A stretch of DNA of 64,000 nucleotides from Nymphalis io (GCF_905147045.1 NC_065891.1:14083001-14147000), one strand, 5' to 3'; shown: positions 11,992 through 24,309, counted from the stretch's first letter. A program made the numbers and translations. The notes: generated from the letters alone by a model not told the origin.

Positions 11992-12023
11992 TCCAGTTTT
12001 CATATTTTTATATGAAAACTGGA
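11992..12023. repeat. Perfect 14-bp inverted repeat
   Basis: TCCAGTTTTCATAT and its complement flank a TTTT loop. The sequence around it looks single-copy. Confidence 0.85.
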
Positions 12024-12267
12024 GTTAATACTCCTTTTATTTTAGAAATTTGTATATTTTTTTAAAAATGTAAATTTCGTGGCGTATTTAGCGATTATTT
12101 GTAGAAGTGGATACAAAAGCGAGAAAATAAGATGGCATAGTCAAATCGGATTATTCAAAAACTAACATTTGATAAGCAGATTGTTTTAAGAAGCAGATGA
12201 TTAAATACAAAACCAATGGATACAATAAAACATATTACACTTGCACGAAGGCATTAACTATTGAAGG

Positions 12268-12286
12268 TAATAATAATAATAATAAT
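12268..12286. repeat. TAA microsatellite
   Basis: About six TAA units in AT-rich intron-like DNA. Confidence 0.8.
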
Positions 12287-13003
12287 GTTATAATATTATT
12301 TAAAAGTTATATTTAGATACAAATGGATGCACAACCTCAGTTCTCATATGTCGAGGTAGGAGGCTTACAAGTATAGAAAGTTATTCTATATCAAAGGCGT
12401 ATGACTCACGCTCTCCAATTAGCCTTTCAGAGGTATATTGTTAAGTTAATGTAGTCGTATATTTTAATATGATAATACATTTCATACATCTATTTTTGTA
12501 GATTTAATTTAAGATGTGATATGTTTTAATAACATACTAGCAATATTATCGTTGTCAAGAAGCAAGCACGAAATGTTGTTCCCCTCGAAAAGAAAGTTCA
12601 ACATTATTGATTATTGTACATCGGGATATTTTAATTTTCATTCGCAAATGATTTCTAAGATGAATGTTTGAACTATTTTTAAAAATGTCACACAGTTCTG
12701 TTATTGAAAATAGTTCACATGCAAATTATAGAAATCATACAGTCGATAGAATTAATCTAAGCACGATATAGATAAGACTTGTCGTATGTTTTTATTATAA
12801 CGTGAAATACTTTATATAGCAAAACCACAGGGAGTAGACAGAACAACAGAAGTTTCTAACATTGTTTTTTAGTTTGTCTTTTGTGATATACTTTTACTTT
12901 TATACATATACGGTTTTATTAATGCTGTGTCTTTTTCTTTCGAATGTCAAATCAGTGACGACAAAAGGAGATAAATCGGTCTTTAAACAAAACACATGCT
13001 AAT

Positions 13004-13025
13004 CAACGTTTATAAGTAAGCCCTG
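13004..13025. repeat. MITE terminus-like fragment
   Basis: CAACGTTTATAAGTAAGCCC matches the right terminus of the element at 33612-33747 except for the final bases. The upstream partner end is not recognisable. Confidence 0.3.
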
Positions 13026-13417
13026 TAGTAATTCTTGTAGAATTATTTACATAAGCCACTATGTATTTTGATGGATGTGTCGTCTATGTACATTTTTGGC
13101 GTTCCAAAAATAAATAACCATTCGTTGATATTTTAATATAAACGTACACAGCTTGTGTTATATTCTTACATTTATAAGCCTACATTTAATTTTCCTCTCG
13201 ACTTAATTAAGAGAGCTTGTATAATGTTAATAGTATTTTTTTCTTCATTCAGAGTTCTTTTGCATTGTTCTGTTCTTATCCACTGGCTTATAATTTGTAA
13301 AGAATATCAGTGGGTGAAAAAACATAATTTTAGCCTTAAGCAACTGTTTCGAAATAAAAGAAAGACACTGACCCGTTATATATGTTTATATTATAACAAT
13401 ACTATTTATGATTTAGT

Positions 13418-13712
13418 AATGGTGGTAGGGCTTTGTGCAAGCTCGTCTGGGTAGGTACTACCCACTCATCAGATATTCTACCGCAAAACAGCACTACTTG
13501 ATATTGTTGTGTTCCGGTTTGAAGAGTAAGTGAGCCAGTGTAAATACAGGTACAAGGGATATAAAATCTTAGTTCCCAAGGTTGGTGGCGCATTGGCTAT
13601 GTAAGCGATGGTTGACATTTCTTACAATGCCAATGTCTAAGGGCGTTTGGTGACCACTTACCATCAGGTGGCCCATATGCTTGTCCGCCTTCCTATTCTA
13701 TGTAAAAAAAAG
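13418..13712 (+). mobile_element. SINE-A, full length
   Basis: AATGGTGGTAGGGCTTTGTG to CCTTCCTATTCTATGTAAAA. All central blocks are present and divergence is low. Confidence 0.87.
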
Positions 13713-14027
13713 AAAAAAAGTAATATTGAATACAAAAAAGATAGATAGAGATAATAGATAGAAAGATGCAGAACAACGAAACTAAGATTTTCATTACAAA
13801 AAAATTTTTTAGTACATGATATTAGTAAATAACAAAATTTATAAATAGATGTGTTCATTCATTCATTTTCAACATTTATGAATGAAGGTGGTGTTTTTTT
13901 AAATATAATGAAAATATAATAGTATGTAAATAAAATGAAAATAATGTTTTCATATATAAAAAGATTTGTCTTGCCCGGCTTTAAACGTATATAAGCCAAA
14001 ATAAATTAATGAGCCCACGTTATTATA

Positions 14028-14324
14028 GTAACAGCCTGTGAATGTCCCACTGCTGGGCTAAGACCTCCTCTCCCTTTTTGAAGAGAATGTATGAGCTTAT
14101 TCCACCACGCTGCTCCAATGCGGGTTGGTGGAATACACATGTGGCAGAATTTCAGTGAAATTAGATACATGCAGGTTTCCTCACGATGTTTTCCTTCACC
14201 GTATAGCATGAGATGAATTATAATCACAAATGAAGCACATGAAAATTCAGTGATGCTTACCCAGGCCTGAGCCCACGATCATCGGTTAAGATTCACGCGT
14301 TCTTACCACTGGGTCATCTCGGCC
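14028..14324 (-). mobile_element. SINE-B, full length
   Basis: Head, body and 3' end are all present. The head ends GGGTCATCTCGGCC on the + strand, and the tail GTAACAGCCTGTGAATGTCC is at the left. Divergence from the consensus is low. Confidence 0.88.
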
Positions 14325-14816
14325 ACTTTATTGTTGTAAATTTATTTTTAATTTAAAACAATTAAAATTATTTTTACTGGTGCAAGTCTAACGTTTATTA
14401 TGTATTGAGAAATCACAGTATTCGCTATAAAGTATTGTTACCTTGTAAAATAAATTAAAAATAAATAAATAACAAATCCTCTACAGGAATGACTTCGCAA
14501 TTTTTTACCTAAGGAATTAATTAAACTTCTCAATAAAGAATTCGAAACTACTTTAAACTTGCATCTGTAGTTAGATGAGGTCTCAACTCGCTGGAAGTGA
14601 CTTACAGATACGAAGAAATGAGTTTTTATTAGAACTCTCCTGCGCTTAGCTTTAACATTTAAAATAGTTAACAACGAATAGCGGAGATAAAGTTAAAATT
14701 ATACATCCATTGGCGTAACTTGCAAACTTATTTTAACTGGAATGATCTGGGAATGACAATTATATAATTCACAATCAAACAATTAAAGTATATATATTAT
14801 TAGATATTTATATAAC
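14325..14816. other. AT-rich DNA between SINE-B copies
   Basis: ORF-length stretches on the minus strand have no recognisable domain. Nothing else is seen. Confidence 0.5.
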
Positions 14817-14912
14817 AGTAACAGCCTGTTCATGTTCCACTACTGGGCTAACGCCTCTCCCTTTTGAGGTGAAGGTTATTCCACCACGCTGCTCCAATGC
14901 GGGTTGGTAGAA
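14817..14912 (-). mobile_element. SINE-B 3' fragment
   Basis: The last 95 bp of the family (GTAACAGCCTGTTCATGTTC to GCGGGTTGGTAGAA), 5' truncated. Confidence 0.8.
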
Positions 14913-15043
14913 AACATTTATATATTATATAATATTTCCATATTTATGGTCCGTCGGCTTATCAACAACAATATTAACCAAACATCAACAATTTGAGGTT
15001 AAGAACATCATTTGAATTATTTAACCTTTCTAAGCTTCTTTCA

Positions 15044-15266
15044 TTTTTTTTTTTTTTATAGAATAGGAAGGTGGACGAGCATATGGGCCACCTGATGGTG
15101 GGTGGTCACCAAACGCCCTTAGACATTGGCATTGTAAGAAATGTCAACCATCGCTTATAGCCAATGCGCCACCAACCTTGGGAACTAAGATTTTATGTCC
15201 CTTGTGCCTGTAATTACATTGGCTCACTCACCCTTCAAACCGGAACACAACAATATCAAGTATTAT
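15044..15266 (-). mobile_element. SINE-A, 5' truncated
   Basis: A T-rich run plus ATAGAATAGGAAGGTGGACG through CACCCTTCAAACCGGAACAC to CAATATCAAGTATT. It shares CACCAAACGCCCTTAGAC with 54065-54361, so these two belong to one subfamily. Confidence 0.85.
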
Positions 15267-15553
15267 TATTCATTATACATATGTACACACGTGTTGAACA
15301 TTTTAAAATATCTTCTCAGTTGAAAGTTAAAATTATGAGTACAAATCGTAAATTATATAAAGTTATTACAGCGCCAGCAAGATCGCTTATAGCTTAATTC
15401 CGTTTTTGGAAAATTTAGGACCGTGAAATCTAAAGCATCCTGCAAATAATCGCTTTGTCCAATAACCCGGTAAAAGTCCATTTTCCTCACAATTAACCGA
15501 GAGTCCCACACGTGTTGCCGTACCTTTATTGTTATTAAAGCGATCATATTGTT

Positions 15554-15858
15554 GTTGTTAAAAAGCCGAGATGGCCTAGTGGTTAGAATGCGTGAATCTT
15601 TACCGATGATCGTGGGATCAAACCCGGGCAAGCACCATTGAATTTTCATGTGCTTAATTTGTGTTCATAATTCATCTCGTGCTTGACGGTGAAGGAAACA
15701 TCGTGAGGAAACCTGCATGTGTCTAATTTCATTGAAATGCTGCCACATGTGTATTCTACCAACCCGCATTGGAGCAGCGTGGTGCAATAAGCTCCAAACC
15801 TCCTCAAAAGGGAGAGGAGGCCTTAGCCCAGCACTGGGACATTAACAGGCTGTTACCT
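15554..15858 (+). mobile_element. SINE-B, full length, with target-site duplication
   Basis: The head GCCGAGATGGCCTAGTGGTT starts at 15565. The B box is GGATCAAACCC and the 3' end GGGACATTAACAGGCTGTTA. The 12-bp repeat GATCATATTGTT flanks it at 15542-15553 and 15859-15870, so the insertion boundaries are known. Confidence 0.9.
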
Positions 15859-15870
15859 GATCATATTGTT

Positions 15871-16970
15871 ACGTATAGTCTAATATAACTCAAACTTATA
15901 TAACTACATTTAAACAACACAATAAATTATTAATTAGGGATTTAATTTTAACTATTTTAAAAGATAAATGTTCTTCCTTTAAGGAGGCAGATTTCTAATG
16001 CTGGTAAGTCTAAGGTTGGCCATTTATAATAAGGAATCTTTCGCCAAACGAAGAAGAGGCGTTGGCCTCATCTCCCCATTAATCTATAACTTTGTGGTTG
16101 TTAAAAAATCAACTATTCTCTTTTTTCTCAATTTTGGCCATCATGAAGGTCTATGACATTTCTGCTTAGTTTCACCGGTTGGAGGCTTTCTTTTTTTTGT
16201 ATCCAATTTATTGTAGCAACCTTTGTTAATATCACAATTCAAAGGTCTCGTAATATACTCTTCTAAAGTCTATACTGTCACTGTATTAGAATAAATTAAT
16301 ATCATAATACGTATTCTACGGATTTTATTATGTTAATATATATATATTATATATATAAAATGATAGCTACTGAAAAATGACCGCGTGAAACAGTGGCAAA
16401 AATTCTAGCAGATTTCACCGTCGGTTCGAAAAATGAATCACCCCTTCTGTCTTCCTTAAAAGTATGATATGGTAAATTTATACATACATCTAAAGTTACT
16501 TTGATACACTGTTAAGTGTATTGCAATGTTTATTATACATTAAATAACTTATTATTAAAATTATATATGAGTATAATACTTATTTAAAGTACAACTTGAA
16601 CAATATTTCATTTGCTAACGACGCGTTATCAATTATATAGCCTTAAATTTTTTCATCATCTTAACTGAAAGCGTCGTTGACGTTCTTTTAAGGAACAAAT
16701 TTTTAATATAAAAGTTTTGCGATGTCGTTATACCTTTCAACTTTTAATTTCGAAATACAAGATTATGTTTCAAAATCCGAGCCTTAGTATGAACTTCATA
16801 GAACTTTCCCGAAAGTTTCCATTATTTTACTCTTTATGATAAAATGATATGCCTCCAAAAAAACTCTATAAGTTTACAACCTTTTTTTATTATTACCTTA
16901 TAATACTTTCTTTTTAATATAATTGACAAGGTTTACTAGCTGTACGAATTTATATGGAATATACGATTTT
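15871..16970. other. AT-rich DNA, nothing recognised
   Basis: A TA-rich run lies near 16335-16360. No coding frame, RNA gene or known repeat. Confidence 0.5.
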
Positions 16971-17271
16971 ACTGGTGGTAGGGCTTTGTGCAAGCCCGTC
17001 TGGGCAGGTACCACCCGTACCTGCCCTACTAATCAGATATTCTACCGCAAAACAGCAGTACTTGTAATTATTTTTTAAAACGGTTTAAAGGGTGAGTGAG
17101 CCAGTATAATTACAAGCACAAGGGACATAACATCTTAGTTCCCAAGGTTTGTGGCGGATGGCGATGTAAGTGATGGTTAGCATTTCTTACAATGCCAATG
17201 TCTATGGACGTTGGTGACCACTTACCATCAGGTGACCCATATGCTCGTCCGCCAACCGATACTATAAAAAA
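16971..17271 (+). mobile_element. SINE-A, full length
   Basis: ACTGGTGGTAGGGCTTTGTG to CGTCCGCCAACCGATACTAT then A-rich. A small duplication (GTACCACCCGTACCTGCCC) is near the 5' end. Confidence 0.86.
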
Positions 17272-17656
17272 TACGAAAACTTCAACTTTACAGTATTTTA
17301 ATTTATCTTTTACAAAAATGTAAATAAAAATATAAGTACGTATATTTTAGTTGAATGCTATAATATTAATTGAATATAAAAACGGTTCAGACTGTAATTT
17401 TATAGAAAAGAAACGACAGGAAATTTAGTAGTTAGTCTTTTGTGCTGATTAAAATATTTGCATCGATTAAATGTTTATAATAAAACTGTATAATATATAC
17501 TTGAAATACAAAAAAAAAAAATGAAATTATTAAATATTTATTCACACCTGCTTATCCTATGAGTATCGTAATTTTATCGGATAATATTTTGTGATTGCAT
17601 TATTTGCTTTCAGCTTACGTAGCGACAATTGTAAGCGCTGGATTAAAAGTAAAAAA

Positions 17657-17836
17657 GTAACTGCCTGTATTACACGTCAGATTTGAGGACCCCTCTCGTC
17701 TTCAAAAGGTTTGGAGCTTATTCCATCACGCTGCTTGTTACACTTGTCGAAAACCCTCATAGTTTTCGACAAGTGTAACAAAATTTTAACAGATTTTTTC
17801 GCGATATTGTTCTTACCCACCAAGCACAAGATGATT
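17657..17836 (-). mobile_element. SINE-B remnant interrupted by a hairpin
   Basis: The 3' end (GTAACTGCCTGTATTACACG to CCATCACGCTGC) runs to 17735. A perfect 20-bp inverted repeat (17735-17781) then replaces the middle of the element. TTTCGCGATATTGTTCTTAC to AAGCACAAGATG continues the body. Confidence 0.6.
17735..17781. repeat. Perfect 20-bp inverted repeat inside a SINE-B remnant
   Basis: TTGTTACACTTGTCGAAAAC and its exact complement are separated by CCTCATA. It occupies the place of the deleted middle of a SINE-B copy. Confidence 0.9.
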
Positions 17837-19285
17837 TACGCTTAATAACCATATATTATGATAACTCCGCGTTACTTGTCCGTGCTTGATCTCTTAACTT
17901 TCAATTTAAATTCAATTAATTTTGCTATCTCGACATTTGAGATTATAATATTGTTCGTCTAAAAAGTTCATTACAGGTTGCTTACAAAAGCTCGAGTGAC
18001 GTCACACAACCGTGCGTATTCGTAGAGAGCCGTTACAGGAATATGTACGGACCTATACGTAAGCACAAGTGTATTACACTGTGTACATATGTCAGAGGTG
18101 ACCGAGCAACTCCTCACGTAATAATTCCTATGGGTATCTAATATCAAACCAACCGTGACTACGTAGATTATACGTGCATATTATATAATACATATGTAAC
18201 GATTCTGTTTTGTTTGACTTAGTTATGTTATGAATATTTTATTTTTATTCTCGTCGTTTCCTTTTGACAATATTAATATAATAATTGCAGCTCTATTAAA
18301 CTGAACCAGAATGCAAGCTTTCATATCGGCTTTTTGAAAAGTAATACAACTAGAGCGGGAGCCACAGGAAAAATATATTTAAATTTTATTAAGTGTAACA
18401 TTTAATTGCTAAAAGATGTACTCATAAATATTATTAAATTGAACAAATAACCATTAAATATAAATAACAACGCATTTTAAATAATCCCAAAATTAAAACC
18501 ACTCGTCAATTCATTTAATAAATCGTGTAAAAATAAAATTACCTAAAAAAACAGTTATGAACTTTGACCAGTCTCTTTTAAACCCTCATTATAATAAGGA
18601 AGAATCTGTGAGGCGGAATACGTTATGATGATTATGGCAGCCATTCATCCTTTCTGTTGGAAATTTTACGGTATATTTGAGTCGGAATTTATTTCCCTTT
18701 ATCTACCTTTATAAACATAACATTAAATATCTCATGATCATGTGAAACTGGTGTAAGATTAAATAAAGACCTAATCTGGTATAGATAATAAAATATTCGA
18801 TGTTTTTCTTTTGATCGTATTCAAAAGCACTCGTGTGTTTTATGCCTCTTATGATATCCAACACAGTGGCTTAAAAAACCAGTAATATGGAGTGTAATTG
18901 TCGAAAACACTCGCAATGAAAGTCTTGTTACCGTTGTTATCAAGATTTTAAAATGGAATGAAAGGAATCTTGATTGATTTGATTCATGTTTCTGTTATCT
19001 GAATCTGATTGTGATCGTCTCCTTTAAAATATAAGATTTAAGGCCACGATGTTCTGGTAGGTTCGTTGGTATAAAAAATATGGCAGAATTTAATGCTAGA
19101 TTTTTCAGGACTCTTTTAGTAGTAATTTTATACAGATGAATTTTAAATGTAACTGTCCAATAGGCAAACCCGGTTTCTAAAGAGGTGACGACTTAAGAGG
19201 TCTAGTAGTGACTTAAGAGGTCACCACATATAACGTAAGAGGTAACCTTATAACAAAGGTAAAAATCAGTTATTTGTGATTTTAT
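17837..19285. other. Non-repetitive DNA with one CRE site
   Basis: Includes a GC-richer stretch at 17990-18120 and small tandem GACTTAAGAGGTC-type repeats at 19187-19240. No gene. Confidence 0.45.
17997..18004. promoter_or_regulatory. CRE palindrome
   Basis: TGACGTCA preceded by CTCGAG, in a GC-richer stretch (17990-18080). Function is unknown. Confidence 0.25.
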
Positions 19286-19495
19286 AGTAACCTGTAAATA
19301 TCTCACTGCTGTTATAAGGCCTCCTCATTCATTTGAGAGGAAGGTTTGGAGCTTATTCCATCATGCTATTTCAGAGCGGGTAGGTGAATACATATGTAGC
19401 AGAATTTCTGTGAAGTTAGACGCACGTTCTCTCACGTTATTTTCCTTCACAACCGAGGATGAGATGAACATGAAAATTCAGTTTCTTCTTACATC
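19286..19495 (-). mobile_element. SINE-B, old and diverged
   Basis: AGTAACCTGTAAATATCTCA, GGTTTGGAGCTTATTCCATC, ATACATATGTAGCAGAATTT and GATGAACATGAAAATTCAGT follow in family order on the minus strand. The head is missing. Confidence 0.65.
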
Positions 19496-20495
19496 TCCGC
19501 TCTTTATAATTATATAAATATCTATATAATTTTAAATAATTACCTTCAATTTAACAAATAGAGATGGTTAGTACACTGTGTATAAATTATAGCGTATGTC
19601 TTTAGTCTTGAAAATGAACATATGATGCTTAACTTACTACGTTAAGCTTCTTATTTCCATTAGCCAAATAACTTACAAATGTAATATTTATTTATTTATG
19701 TGGAAATATAAATAAGATAATAATATCTAAAAAAATAACAAGAAAAACTATAAATAGTCGCAAGAATTGAATAAATTGTAACCAATTCATTGAACAAATA
19801 TATTATTAGACTATGTACTGTGACGGCACAAAGGAATAAATCACTCAGCCATAGACAAGGCTAAGAAGCTCTTCACACAAAGAGAGAATATAAAGTATGA
19901 AAGATTTACTTATTACTTATAGCAAAACTGTGTCTGTTATGTATATTAATGAATTTATCGAATTCAAAAAAATAAGAATATCAATTATATTGTGCTTCCT
20001 TTTTAAAAAAAAAAAGTGTTCGTTAGCTTAAAATTCCTTCATTTGAACCTTTTTTTGACTTTCCGTTTGATCCCATTTAAATATGAAGAAAAAATACCAA
20101 TCTTAAGAAAAAACAGGGGCTGATAAAATGGGAACGAATTTTATTTGAGTCGGTTTTGTTTTTAAGCATAAAATTATTTGTCTATAAACACATATACACG
20201 AATTGTTGATATGAATCGTCTCTGATCTTTGTGACAGTATTAATGAGAAATTTCGAAACGTTAGATATGGTTTCGTATAAGGTGGAGCAACGGTTACAAA
20301 TCTAAGACTTATATAGACATTTTCTATTAATGTTCATTAACTGGATGCGGAACGCATCGCTTTGACCCAGTTTATTAAAAACATATAACAAGGCTTTATT
20401 ATTATATAATTAAATCGTATTACCTCTCCCCTGTAAAATCATGTTTTCTAACTTACAATTCTATACTTCGGAGTTATCATAGCGCTTTCTATTGA
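19496..20495. other. AT-rich DNA, nothing recognised
   Basis: No supported feature before the LINE remnant at 20496. Confidence 0.5.
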
Positions 20496-20880
20496 ATGTA
20501 TCACGGCGAGTGCTCTGAGGAATTATTCTCCCTAATTCCTGCTTCCCCTTTCCTTCACAAGTCTACGCTGGCTCTCGATGTCACCGCCTAACTGTGACCT
20601 CAATTTCATTGCGCACGAAGAAATTTGGCAACTCTTTTCTTTGTCGCACCACCAAAAAATGGAACTCTTTACCAGCACACGTGTTCCCCTCCTCTTACAA
20701 CCTGGGTTCCTTCAAACGAGGCGTGAAGAGGCATCTTGCGGGCCAGCAAGGCGGGAGCAGCTAGAGCAGAACATTCTTCCCGACTGAACTAGCCGCCGTC
20801 GCGTTTGGACTCCACTACCACTTACCATCAGGTGGAGTGGAGTCATTTGCTCTCCCGGTTCTTATAAAAAAAAATCTATT
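20496..20880 (+). mobile_element. Jockey/CR1-type LINE 3' end with RT C-terminus
   Basis: The reading is GECSEELFSLIPASPFLHKS, a frameshift near 20580, then HRLTVTSISLRTKKFGNSFL, CRTTKKWNSLPAHVFP and SYNLGSFKRGVKRHLAG to a stop at 20762-20764. This is the usual C-terminal tail of lepidopteran LINE proteins. The 3' UTR contains CCACTTACCATCAGGTGG and ends TTCTTATAAAAAAAAA. That 3' end resembles the end of the SINE-A family. The 5' side is truncated. Confidence 0.78.
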
Positions 20881-21965
20881 TAATAGTTTGCACTTTGCCG
20901 CATCATCATTAAACGAAGATAATCTACAAAGATGCAGTTTAATGTATTGTTGGGTTGTTGGGTTTGTTACTTTAATTTTCTTAATAAGGTACGCAGGTAT
21001 CTTTAATTATTGTGATGATTAACCGACTGTATAAAACAAAAATAGTAAATAAATGGTTTAATATGTACATAAATGTATTTTTATATATAAAGAGAAGCGG
21101 TGCTTTGGTATCTTTAAATTAAATGAATTTTCAGTATCCTTTCTTATTAAGTGAATAAGTGTAATTTGATAAAGATGATATTCTCCAGTTTTATCGGAGA
21201 TATCCTCCAAATTTAAAGTATCTATGCCTTATAGTTAAAGCTATGGGTTGTCAGTCGTTGTCATTAGCTGCAAGTCAGGCTTATATAAATGTATATATTA
21301 AATAAAATCACCATAAAATAAAGAGGACGTTTTATCTTATTTGTAATTTTTTAAGAGCTCTCAGACGTAAACATTCACGAACGACACTTTACTGTGAGCG
21401 CAATTTCGAAAGAGACGAGTCGAAATAGCATTAAACTTTCATTAAAATACTTTAAAATATAAAAATGATTGCGTCACAAATGAATTACTTAAAATAAATA
21501 CGGTTTTTTTTTGTAATTATGGTAGTAATGAAGTAGAACTTTCGTGCTCATTCACGTGGATGTCGGATAAAAACATCTGTATAAATTATTATTACGCGAA
21601 TGAATTTAAAAAAGAGGGGAATGAAAGCTACATAATTCACAAATTACTATAGATATTCTCGAATAAAAATTGGTCGAATGTATTTCTACGATCCTTTTTA
21701 TTTGTCGAAAATCTAAACAGTCCTCTTATACTGTTTTTTTTAACAAAAATACCTCTAAACAATATGTATTAATTACATTCTGTTTTGAATCCCAAAAAAT
21801 TAAGAACAATAAAAATGTATTTTGATATTATTTTAATGACGAGCCTTAAAATTCGATTTAATTATATACTCTTTCAGTTACTGATAATGTGGATTTTTTT
21901 TTTCTTACCGCAGCTCGCAAAATTACTGTATACAGATGCGTATTGTAATAAAAAGCGTTTGCATT
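20881..21965. other. AT-rich DNA, nothing recognised
   Basis: Stretches open for 60-72 codons are of chance length and lack domains. Confidence 0.5.
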
Positions 21966-22160
21966 TTATCTATGCTTTATATCAGTGCGATCAAAGCAGG
22001 TGATCGGCAAATCTTGTACTTCACAAGAAAACAAGAACACAACTCTGACACCTACAGACAACTTGCTTGCATGCAGAACCAGTTCGTATAATAGTGGCCC
22101 AATAACTGATCCCTGAGTGACCCCATAGAACATCCCTGAGTCCTCGTACATTGTGCGATA
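21966..22160 (-). mobile_element. LINE reverse transcriptase remnant (R1/jockey type)
   Basis: The minus-strand frame 22151-21966 contains YGVTQGSVIGPLLYELVLHA, which matches the GVPQGSxLGPxLWN block of LINE reverse transcriptases, followed by a degraded stretch where the FADD motif would fall. Sequence up to about 22400 may belong to the same insertion but is too diverged for me to read. Confidence 0.5.
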
Positions 22161-22454
22161 TAAATAACATACCTGTGGTACAAATAGCCTTAGGCAGCCT
22201 GCAGGTAAGAGGCAAACAATAGTTTAGGGGCACCGTCTGATATCGTACCATGTTTTAGCAGTAATGCGCTTCATCGATAATGACGCACCGCCCCGAGCCA
22301 CCGCATGATTTGTCTAAAACTGGACCGGTATCATCACGGCTACATAAAAGTCAAACAAGAATGGTGCACGGTACTGGGAATAAAATGAATCCAGGCCATT
22401 GCATATGAAAAAAAAAGTATTTTATTGTATAAAACCTATAATTGTAAAATATGA

Positions 22455-22560
22455 GTTACAAAAAAATCCGCTGAGTTTCTTTCGCCGGTTCTTCTCAGGT
22501 CTAAGGTGTTCCAAACCGGTGGTTTGGAATTTTGGACAGTCAACAAGAATATAATACTTC
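22455..22560. mobile_element. Fragment of a dispersed lepidopteran repeat
   Basis: CGCTGAGTTTCTTTCGCCGG, TTCTTCTCAGGTCTAAGG and CCAAACCGGTGGTTTGG match, from general recollection, a block often seen in lepidopteran transposon-derived DNA. It occurs once here, so the family cannot be defined from the window. Confidence 0.35.
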
Positions 22561-24309
22561 TATATTGAAAAAAGATTTTTGACAATGTTCATACTAAATT
22601 TCAAACTTATTTCCGTATGCGACTTCCCATGTCAATAAAATAAAACATAAGGCAAAATAAGAAATATTCATATTTAATGGAACTGCGTTCCAAAGTTTAT
22701 TATAACAAGGCATATGTTATAAACTTTGTTATCAAAAGGAAGGATTTCCTGAACGTGGGCTCAGGGCGAAGGGCTGCAGCAAGGGATCAAACCGACAAAG
22801 TTTCAGAACTTGACCAACGGTTTTAAATTGTTCAAATAACTTTCAAAATATCTAACATGATAATAACATTTCAAAACAATTTAAGTGTATACAACTCGTA
22901 ACTTCTTAAAGGGATCGAACGTAATTAAAAGACGCGAGTTTTATTTCCTTGTTTATTTTTACTCTGTTTTATGCAGAATTTACTGATCTATATCCAACCA
23001 AATAATATGGAACTTATATATTATGTTACAATAAATAATAAAAAAGGAGAACTTTGCCTAATAGCGGCTCTCTTTTATTTATATGGTCATTCTCGGCTGT
23101 AACCTTATGTGTTATGTGTAGAACATGTGTTTACACTAGAATTATAATATAATACACAAAAGGTAAAATGTTTTAATTATAATATATATATTTACATACA
23201 TACATACATATATGTATGTATGTATGTAAATTGATGATCCGTCAATCATCCATACTTGTCTTAATAAATAATTAATTATTTATACTTCGGTATAATATCA
23301 TTGTTATTAAAATAACATTCATAAATCAAAGAAAAATCTGATAAGGACAATTTCAATAAGTTTTCTCGGCGTTCTTTTCTCAGCCGTTTTCAATTCAAAA
23401 AGAGAATATTACTAAATTATTTTTCCTCCATTCATTAAGAACAATAAACGAAATGGGAACAAAACAGAAACTTGGCGTTCTATTGTTTTGTATATATTTT
23501 TTTTATTATAATTTATAAAACAAAGGCTACTTGAACTGATTTGTTGTAAGCAAAATTATTTTATTTCATATTTATTAAACAATGAAAATGTCCAATTCAT
23601 TCGTGCATACTAAAATAAAGAGTACGCGTATCACAGAGCGGTACCCGTGCCTCGGGTTGTGATTAATAATTTATAAAAAGATTCATTCCTATGAATTTCG
23701 AAATTTTCGTTTAAGAAAATGTGTTTATATTTTTAGTAAAAATCATCAGTCTACGTCACATTGTATTTTTTACAAAATGATTGTATCTATACAAATACAG
23801 TAAATAATAATAATTTGATTTCTAATAATTTATATGTTATTAGTAAAATGTAACGTTTGACTTTTAAGTTAGTGTTAGTACCTACTGTTAAATGAATCTA
23901 ATTTGATCTAATCTATGTTTTTTTTTTGTTTTTGAATATTAATTCTGTAGAAATGATTCATTTAAGGGTAAAGTAATCTGCTATCATTGCTAGGATACTG
24001 TAGAGTTCGCGCATTCTACGTACCATACTACGTAAGTAGCGCTTAGAACAGTCCCAGCAGTAAGCTCGTTTATAAAGGTGCGCAGTAAACTCGAAACAGA
24101 AATATTTTATTTCTTCGAGCATCGATTAAAGCTGCGAGCAATTAAATTCGCTTATATGGCTCTTCTTTCCAGTTCTTAACTTTATTAAGATTTAGACTAA
24201 GGTATAAATAGCGAGCCAGATATATATTTAAACTGATAGTCAAAATGTAGACTGTGTAGTGTACCGGCCTATGCTGTGCACTACATCAACACGAATTTTA
24301 TTACTCAAG
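22561..24309. other. AT-rich DNA, no gene
   Basis: Contains the ACAT palindrome and an imperfect inverted repeat around TTATAACAAGGCATATGTTA near 22700. Nothing coding. Confidence 0.45.
23190..23231. repeat. Perfect 42-bp palindrome of ACAT/ATGT units
   Basis: TTTACATACATACATACATA is followed immediately by its complement, with no loop. It is built from tetranucleotide repeats, so slippage or hairpin-mediated growth is the simplest origin. Confidence 0.9.

Larger units (their letters stand above)
11254..13003. other. AT-rich DNA, no gene
   Basis: Only the 14-bp inverted repeat and the TAA microsatellite stand out. Confidence 0.5.
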
